Below, in pieces: positions 27,501 to 29,409 of a DNA stretch of 29,409 nt (the first letter of the stretch is position 1; each line of letters starts with the position of its first letter). The notes under the pieces are model-generated. The model did not search any database. It worked only from the letters and a program-made list of their open reading frames with translations, and had not been told where the DNA came from. The DNA is from JABAAI01 sp965242745 (lineage in GTDB: Bacteria; Spirochaetota; Leptospiria; Leptospirales; Leptonemataceae). The stretch covers positions 1 to 29,409 of the forward strand of contig CBDETG010000077.1 in assembly GCA_965242745.1 (NCBI GenBank), in the 5' to 3' direction. The translations under genes and the position numbers were made by a program.

Positions 27501-29409
27501 CTGGCTGAGGTGGAGCTGATTGCAAAGGTCTCGGCGCTCGGGAGGCTGCTATCGCTGCTCTTGAAACTGATCTGCGTGATTTCTTTATAGGGATCGAGCC
27601 TGCGGCTGAGCTCCAACGTATATTCCTGCTTGCCGCCATCCTCTGCCACGGCCTCATAGACCAAAGTTATGGGAAAGGCGCTGAAATCCTCATTCGTGCT
27701 GGACGCTGCAAGCAAGCTGACGCTTGCAAAATTACCCTCTATATACACGCAGTCATTAGCGCTGCCATCTGCGCAGATTGCAGACGCATCGTAATTTGCG
27801 CTGTCATAGCTTGCACGTTTTGTGTTTAGGATTGCGCCGCTGGCTGAGGTGGAGCTGATTGCAAAGGTCTCGGCGCTCGGGAGGCTGCTATCGCTGCTCT
27901 TGAATCTGATCTGCGTGATTTCTTTGTAGGGATTGGGACTGCGGCTGAGCTCCAACGTATATTCCTGCTTGCCGCCATCCTCTGCCACAGCCTCGTAGAC
28001 CAAAGTTATGGGAAAGGCGCTGAAATCCTCATTCGTGCTGGACGCTGCAAGCAAGCTGACGCTTGCAAAATTCCCTTCTATATACACGCAGTCATCAGCG
28101 CTGCCATCCGCACAGATTGCAGACGCATCGTAATTTGCGCTGTCATAGCTTGCACGTTTTGTGTTTAGGATTGCGCCGCTGGCTGAGGTGGAGCTGATTG
28201 CAAAAGACTCGGCGCTCGGGAGGCTGCTATCGCTGCTCTTGAAACTGATCTGCGTGATTTCCTTGTAGGGATTGGGACTGCGATTGATCTCTAAGGTATA
28301 TTCCTGCTTGCCGCCATCCTCTGCCACGGCCTCATAGACCAAAGTTATGGGAAAGGCGCTGAAATCCTCATTTGTGCTGGACGCTGCAAGCAGGCTGACG
28401 CTTGCAAAATTGCCTTCTATATACACGCAGTTATTAGCGCTGCCATCCGCACAGATTGCAGACACATCGTAATTTGCGCTGTCATAGCTTGCACGTTTTG
28501 TGTTTAGGATTGCGCCGCTGGCTGAGGTGGAGCTGATTGCAAAAGACTCGGCGCTCGGGAGGCTGCTATCGCTGCTCTTGAAACTGATCTGCGTGATTTC
28601 CTTGTAGGGATTGGGCCTGCGGCTGAGCTCCAACGTATATTCCTGCTTGCCGCCATCCTCTGCCACGGCCTCATAAACCAAAGTTATGGGAAAGGCGCTG
28701 AAATCCTCATTTGTGCTGGACGCTGCAAGCAGGCTGACGCTTGCAAAATTGCCCTCTATATACACGCAGTCATTAGCGCTGCCATCTGCGCAGATTGCAG
28801 ACGCATCGTAATTTGCGCTGTCGTAGGCCAAGCGATCCACTGACAGTATTGCCCCGCTGGCGGAGGTGGAGCTGATTGCAAAAGACTCGGCGCTTGGGAG
28901 GCTGCTATCGCTGCTCTTGAAACTGATCTGCGTGATTTCTTTATAGGGATTGGGACTGCGATTGATCTCTAAGGTATATTCCTGCTTGCTGCCATCCTCT
29001 GCCACGGCCTCATAGACCAAAGTTATGGGAAAGGCGCTGAAATCCTCATTCGTGCTGGACGCTGCAAGCAAGCTGACGCTTGCAAAATTCCCTTCTATAT
29101 ACACGCAGTCATTGGCGCTACCATCCGCACAGATTGCAGACACATCGTAATTTGCGCTGTCATAGCTTGCACGTTTTGTGTTTAGGATTGCGCCGCTGGC
29201 TGAGGTGGAGCTGATTGCAAAGGTCTCGGCGCTCGGGAGGCTGCTATCGCTGCTCTTGAAACTGATCTGAGTGATTTCTTTATAGGGATCGAGCCTGCGG
29301 CTGAGCTCCAGCGTATATTCCTGCTTGTTGCCATCCTCTGCCACAGCCTCATAGACCAAAGTTATGGGAAAGGCGCTGAAATCCTCATTCGTGCTGGACG
29401 CTGCAAGCA
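10745..29409 (-). CDS. Giant repeat protein, about 50 Cys-paired cadherin-like domains, 5' end outside window
   Basis: An unbroken frame of at least 6,220 codons, open at the right edge, so the signal peptide is not seen. By motif count it holds about 50 tandem domains of about 110 residues. Each has the pattern KELxxIxLKS, ERxxYxxxLxPxxIC-x(6-10)-C(V/I)xIEGDF, SG(D/N)FSxFPxxLxYRV and AEDGSxQDYxLxL. The last strand is typical of cadherin-like beta-sandwich domains (PF12733-like). The Cys pair recurs in almost every domain, which is unusual for that family and suggests one small disulfide loop per domain. Some linkers are Pro-rich (PPPANSR, PPPTAATVPPP). The last 650 or so residues (about 12500-10745) differ: GGSGLAIDPYIIANVCHLQN, FSGQLDGAGYAISDLKI, GGLVGSLYS and a YPSL end, a GLUG-like beta-helix. 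It is likely a very long extracellular adhesin or filament. No LPxTG motif or RTX-type signal is present. Confidence 0.88.
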   Translation of the reverse strand, partial: LAASSTNEDFSAFPITLVYEAVAEDGNKQEYTLELSRRLDPYKEITQISFKSSDSSLPSAETFAISSTSASGAILNTKRASYDSANYDVSAICADGSANDCVYIEGNFASVSLLAASSTNEDFSAFPITLVYEAVAEDGSKQEYTLEINRSPNPYKEITQISFKSSDSSLPSAESFAISSTSASGAILSVDRLAYDSANYDASAICADGSANDCVYIEGNFASVSLLAASSTNEDFSAFPITLVYEAVAEDGGKQEYTLELSRRPNPYKEITQISFKSSDSSLPSAESFAISSTSASGAILNTKRASYDSANYDVSAICADGSANNCVYIEGNFASVSLLAASSTNEDFSAFPITLVYEAVAEDGGKQEYTLEINRSPNPYKEITQISFKSSDSSLPSAESFAISSTSASGAILNTKRASYDSANYDASAICADGSADDCVYIEGNFASVSLLAASSTNEDFSAFPITLVYEAVAEDGGKQEYTLELSRSPNPYKEITQIRFKSSDSSLPSAETFAISSTSASGAILNTKRASYDSANYDASAICADGSANDCVYIEGNFASVSLLAASSTNEDFSAFPITLVYEAVAEDGGKQEYTLELSRRLDPYKEITQISFKSSDSSLPSAETFAISSTSASGAILNTKRASYDSANYDVSAICADGSANDCVAVEGNFASVSLLAASSTNEDFSAFPITLVYEAVAEDGSKQEYTLEINRSPNPYKEITQISFKSSDSSLPSAESFAISSTSASGAILNTKRASYDSANYDASAICADGSANDCVYIEGNFASVSLLAASSTNEDFSAFPITLVYEAVAEDGGKQEYTLELSRRLDPYKEVTQIRFKSSDSSLPSAETFAISSTSASGAILNTKRASYDSANYDVSAICADGSANDCVYIEGNFASVSLLAASSTNEDFSAFPITLVYEAVAEDGGKQEYTLELSRRPNPYKEVMTITLHSVDSGLADRSINYASSVYLREIAFPLSDRLSYRQYLNPASICGMVLSDSENCVAFAGNLEGAVISLLSGAFTGASSVLYYRVQAEDGSEYTYALDLKTQLSSVAEVHRISLKSSIDGVGAKAWSFTGQSGAGMILDTERDAYADADYDVSNICADASANDCVYVAGDYQSISLKSSASANADFSAFPVNLVYEAVAEDGSKQEYTLELSRRPNPYKELSKITFKRTALTPQERDFAAMGDSRVFQVSLLESTRADYASHIAPDRICSALITDNCIRFTGSYASVNFKSGAFQFGSPVVYEVQAEDGSKQDYALSLVKIPLSVKMITKITLKSASSSLADKSYNFVSPALATEARLTEGDRGLYALHLNPHHICRYRPVGNRNNCVEIEGTFDSVVYKSGSFSSFGNVLSYEAIAEDNTRQAYMLGIKELPSAKTELLSLAVKLGSQPHAVFRFDLNTGAGSGSLSAATLASYHTSLGASPAICAAADSDDCLLASGDFARVERLSGNFLAFPATLSFRVHAEDGTSRQDYSLQLSELLSAAKEIRAVSFKSPGLATKRFAFSGLSHAGELLDGERSHYALKLDPAVICGQGTAGAHCVSVEGDFSSVSLDASASTNEDFSAFPITLAYEAVAEDGTEQAYTLELTRGQSSAAKITKISFKHLASGLPDHSIVVDGPVARSSIFARARNLYASRQLNPAHICGQTNVHPLSCIEIDGDFASVRYVSGGFSSSTWPFDLKYEAQAEDGTKQVYTIRLDKRASTAKEINQITLVSAASGLAAKLLSIGEPDPAHPLLEEHRLLYTQHLDPSKICGQASVDANNCVKIEGDFASVSYEGGSFSTVFSGGSLAYRLKAEDGSRVLYRLRFAKQPRSAKSISKFLIKAAGLSDLEVLVGTGMFQGKREAHASILLADREAYETASLSGSAICGETGIDQNNCIEIEGDFASARFQPDPSRNADFSDFYMALHYEARAEDGSTEVYVLRLSQAQSPEKEITQMTLLSEGASPSSYAKEISYSYSVHIIAEEQRAHYEQHLDPSSICGHRGADAGHCILLEGEYESVVYKDGAFHSFPVLLRYEVRAQDGSTQDYEFRFEKKPSKNAKIEHVTFIAQGQADQFLSIDEDTKAGRLAISDVLRGLYNTQLGSDPSLCSQSVRENCIKVEGDFASVELVTGAFTGLTYPVRLRFRAVAEDRSTQDYIVELTKHASESKRLDRIVIRSQGLADRTFTVSGATVEGSILEDVRLHYASNLDPSNICGTKTASQHCVRLEGEYAGASYLSHDLSDLPGYILYRLSAEDGSTQDYRLVLSERLSDKKVLRSLSLRSTGLAPAVYNFAAGSYSANGLIHEGVRASYLHTIPEDRFCSVLVRNNCIEAVGDYDRIEYLSGDFSALPLGLKYRVYAQNGSSVVYVLRLAEDKSTPVNPMGPPPANSRKELSGLTIKNSHLGDAVFSFNGQSSSAKINEQARLLYKDQGLRFCTANLRTDCISLSGDYARVAYRSGNFDAFPIRLVYRVYAQDDSYLDYDLRLERSASKNKRLRRIILKTPSLEDAIFTYGKTRNISAKILETERAIYADYLGTNIELCSTQILRNCLQADGLYDKVEYAGGGFTSAPFPTKPIIHLKVYDEAGDSRNYKLSLEKKLSSARVLRSLKLKAAGLDDLDLVFAENVFMQSVSIPAGARSAYHAKWGAKIPECADAASTDCFVASGEYAGVAHQRGSLSGKAFPYALVFRVQAEDGTRQSYKIRVAEQPSSAKNITQIRLKTTALSKNIRISALSTSASLREDERAAYALAMGSPPTICGGSVGANCIMIRGDFLRVAHVHGDFSSLPASFQYQVFPADGSAPALYELTFTQDMSPPPTAATVPPPSTSKVLTKLTLRSASLHPRFVDYAEGSVSAGLGLRNTERQDFHAAVGSPPKLCSPTLVSDCIAIEGDYASLEYRSGSLGDFSSPLVYRVIAEDGSTQDYTFNINRLISNVKELSKVVFKTDTLPDYELEISQQDSHFVIDEAKRLHYDLKIGPLSSSAPRICTAGLVENCVALEGNYARAEYVSGSFAAFPIVLRYKLYDEAASTQDYSITLTAPPSNKKQLSSLILRHASLPDAAADFSESRSYEFRITEGERSIYKNSLEDPPPECSATVLRNCIEAQGDYDRIEYRSGNFQSFPAALTYRVYAQDHTSLDYKLVFQRKLGTQKLLRKITLRSQLADKDLFFPNAALNATAELSEAERSFYSTKLGAMPALCAHAASSDCIAVEGDYDRLSLVSTAHFSAFPFAFQLRVYAEDDTFFVYTLSINRELSQVKRLLSITLKTTDPITNVAQADAVYNFSGGALREMDRISTAQMNLYNSVFGSQAVPACGGGLTSNCASFSGDYARLEYRSSDFSANPATLVYRVYAQDDSYQDYSLVLVASPGSGTPASDKELSSFTFHVSGTEELSINTSCTNMTCTAAAQISEAVRNIYQMRLGDPPAVCGPARSQNCIRASGVYERIVYVSGNLSSLPAQLVFEAVAEDQSKQSYSLRLSRKPSDAKILRSIRIKRTLPGRNLSVFFNNLAPEAPAGVGRIMEWQRSLFHQGFASSAPLCSTPSSQNCIEILGDFASVENLSANFASFDASIDFSLKAEDGSSRAYSFKIKRIFDTRKSLPFIRITAGDGNKTWQRSFYYNNDSNQRHLRGKISDTDRAFLNDIISPIDRACAALDPKNCLEFPTPVTAGTLFALFSAKYYRVEHVSGDFSTFPVLLHFRVYAEDASFTRYSLILTEEAEPASEAVQGPPLPSDAKVIESIALRQSNQLDSPFVFGSGVYSAEKYSTEKQRERYHAFVLPQSICATSSQTNCVDIQGDFASLSYLGGDFASLPASIRYRAHAVDGSTQDYTITLSKPDTAPPVVKELTSITLRGESTISGPYNFTGGAKSIQAMISEELRREYRASLSLQYICQTSSQRNCVALAGNYASVAFGGGDFAAFPVQIQYRVYDYEGAFQEYSLILRASPAPTLPPVASDVKEITKISLKSASLALLSHDYAAGLVSVSSSIHKGLREQYAQSLSPSRLCSASVRQECVQVEGRFTSVSYRSGNFRSFPVVLVYRASAEDGSVQDYEFRLAKAPSRAKKIRSITMEVASEYIRAYHYPEDETVLGIRVSNAQRLNYLRRIHPIDKACSGEFPSDCIRIAGDFDKVVYEGGDLERLPALLRYRAYAEDGSSKAYALLVEADAAKEIYQLAFVRRGALQKVYIFPLGSVHESAVLTEVERRDLASHLSVSTLCPARLGNSNCVQISGRMHRVEHIAGSLAGDHPFLVYRVYAEDASWQDYRLSFRIEAPALQELDRVHLRASPNTKVFSIPEGEIAHVDSITESKRASYAQNIIDPDTKNPRLCSSLESAQNCIFLEGSYSRVEYIRPASLDASVSAFDSFPVDLGFRLYNNRGEGKDYYLTLSLPSSATELAASNSVKRIDRIEAYGADAETPIYEADFQNGAVLFRQILPINMAEYIEENGEYKLPESGASGCTDCIRIHGSFDRVEYVKGSFMEFPGSVAYRAYAADGSYRDYTLFHDRNTFKDLRHMRVNPRSLHVEERAFHMPANAVMYLRMTDRERRAYNDVCNVRQISHMGIASCGAGTQDPDCTLCLNPNVCTRSVISNANRDLGTACFQANGNYNRVEYIRGSFERFPIQLIYRAYADDDSWRDYTILIEEDQRPATTQSITQIHLQAANAAQSRRFLYHTGSQSLRAQITDEARRYYHGESGSPIYPHRICADMSDVGCVRISGNFARVEHISGGFAAFPVRLRYRAWGHDAVWKDHELVLEEDGSSSGPPAPLPASLISVSQVRLKLPSVERSFAYGGALSLRGTLLEEDRAAYASAGIHNDLCRPWRRNNCVQISGHFHSARYLRGNFGSFPVELVYELKTSGGAKQELHLFLNRKQEPYKELDSLSLTLAAGHSISFHFGPGQREAVASMQNSVRMEYNQAFHELAEVCKEDYSYACLAVEGKFHRIEYLRGHLDTLPTSLIYRVYAEDGSYADYSAHITEAPPPALSTNKEITKITLKAGRGGSAIQKSVSFPVGTRQMNLALTGEERDALYSQITDYSALGAACVKDCVQLDGVFAKLVYVSGSLLSLPAELIYEAEAQDKSTEQYKLILEVSRDTALASATDNVIESVLLKRDGPRGTPRSYSFASGQFALDAPLVEQERALLYQYLEGGQDSKPGLRFCRHVLENNCLWLRGSYASLALRSGSFSSLPANLVFESADEAGLKQNYTISLEPVATLSDVKRVDRFALIGGGSYTPSEGYFYAWDVMPGELSVVRTISEKTYEDYIDKYYVVDDLCEPDFKEACVRIYGEFARIENLGGGLSPYENTLLVRVHAEDGSSVDYSFQLRVGPDPFPTAVAKPRPAIYRISLVGARKSPELAPAIIRSFEFPYLHINRLEEELSSAAIEQYQKFTNLSRFCSKTIQEHCVQVEGRHDELSYVSGDFSAFPASLRYNVTLSGEQREYTIELGAKAEPPRIRRASLRSHGAQVDDATGVLAIYLPWNASYDLSAMSSDPNGPDLSFQISNGASITRRPSSPASLDQPVTYRVSADGSSKDYTLMISASAVFDSFHPSFSALSSSIQALSFSSRDLSDESGSIIEKEVVAQVRTSHVTRSADALLAGLLTQPENYIVTRPAGAGVTGCQRQRLRNGNLADRVRCIVGGFVYTFVFRFVYDNGCTPNSFAGGSGLAIDPYIIANVCHLQNMQHQQDKYFRLQGDIDASPTADWDRSLRWEEKNHSLELAGFAPIEEFSGQLDGAGYAISDLKIRMEIDDREANYPAQVALLGRCVDCVIRDLTLRDPDVYAWAWGSRVISDLGAALFINDARVYVAALAGDIETDKQWPLSNVHVIGGQVQLEFKPRALRQNGGRIWYFDNFLYQGLYSILGSLAGRVYFRGTDSRTEVPHVNLRENSAVDVGLKTEIKDSKSLIGSLTPNDPSDDYRGDDAVIFMRSNIGGLYGVLEMTKNIHAQVQNSFARDLSITNAGHYSLFAGGLVGSLYSYDHGGLGSFTMRESFVDDSTVASGRLKVSENRSYHSSGYWSDASRNRHRTSVVAGGLLGAYYGWRPLSNEYLHLKLENVYVDGVQLFSVDKSVPRPADHIHVLGALIGHLAAFRLEEFADTRFILDVTNAYAGIHNRAAMQAVGESELVQGYGSGIIGSLGYHLYERDRLRVRLKNIIWVQGEGPLFSYPGLDNHDHHYTRIFIEPDISLENIKRYSLQELMELESFPGWSPMVWDFGSSTDYPSLR
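26560..29409 (-). repeat. 339-bp tandem repeat array in the giant gene
   Basis: The landmark AGGGAT (plus strand) recurs at 26572, 26911, 27250, 27589, 27928, 28267, 28606, 28945 and 29284, an exact 339-bp period (113 codons), and the array continues past the right edge. Units are nearly identical. They differ at a handful of codons: linker SRRLD, SRRPN or NRSPN; AETF or AESF; NTKRAS or SVDRLA; YDVS or YDAS; CVYIEG or CVAVEG. The array gives way at its left end to a divergent domain beginning PYKEVMTITLHS. All units stay in frame. Confidence 0.95.

Overview
This 29.4 kb window comes from a diderm (Gram-negative-type) bacterium that I cannot place taxonomically. Base composition looks balanced. 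The signs are a classic lipoprotein signal peptide with AGGAGG-type ribosome sites, IS5- and IS30-type transposase remnants, and very large secreted repeat proteins. No ribosomal, tRNA or housekeeping gene is present, and no CRISPR or secretion apparatus is visible. Apart from one small plus-strand ORF, everything coding lies on the minus strand, so the genes read from right to left.

Layout from right to left. (1) 29409-10745 is one uninterrupted reading frame of at least 6,220 codons that enters from beyond the right edge. It encodes about 50 tandem beta-sandwich domains of roughly 110 residues. Each ends in an AEDGS-x-Q-x-Y strand like the Cadherin_like family, and nearly all carry one C-x(6-10)-C pair. 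The first 8.4 domains in the window (26.56-29.41 kb) are near-identical 339-bp DNA repeats; the rest have diverged. The protein ends in a GLUG-like beta-helix module. (2) 57 bp downstream is a membrane-anchored arylsulfotransferase-like beta-propeller protein (10687-9305). (3) A 512-bp IS30-type remnant with well-matched 27-bp inverted ends follows (8758-9269). (4) A 1,325-residue modular lipoprotein (8580-4603) is made of Cys-rich repeats, acidic calcium-binding-type repeats, about ten 31-residue GLUG repeats and a C-terminal cadherin-like domain. (5) A divergent, strongly RBS-tagged 45-codon Cys-rich small ORF (4416-4553, plus strand) and a 13-unit 16/17-bp tandem repeat (4089-4313) come next. 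(6) An orphan ribosome site and start codon (4069-4054) sit next to a decayed IS5-type transposase (3947-3056). (7) A Cys-rich secreted protein related to the N-terminal part of the lipoprotein starts at 3006. It is built from 393-bp repeats and broken by two single-base insertions, and it runs off the left edge.

Taken together, this looks like a cell-surface locus. It has one giant filamentous or adhesin-like protein, one large lipoprotein, one decaying paralogue, and an extracytoplasmic enzyme-like protein. Repeat amplification and insertion sequences are reshaping it. The shared GLUG and Cys-rich modules tie the three large proteins into one home-grown family. Functions of the big proteins are inferred from domain architecture only. 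The most unusual points are the Cys-clamped giant domain array, the two hybrid-looking frameshifts in the 393-bp array, and the tandem repeat plus IS sitting between an orphan start and the Cys-rich gene.
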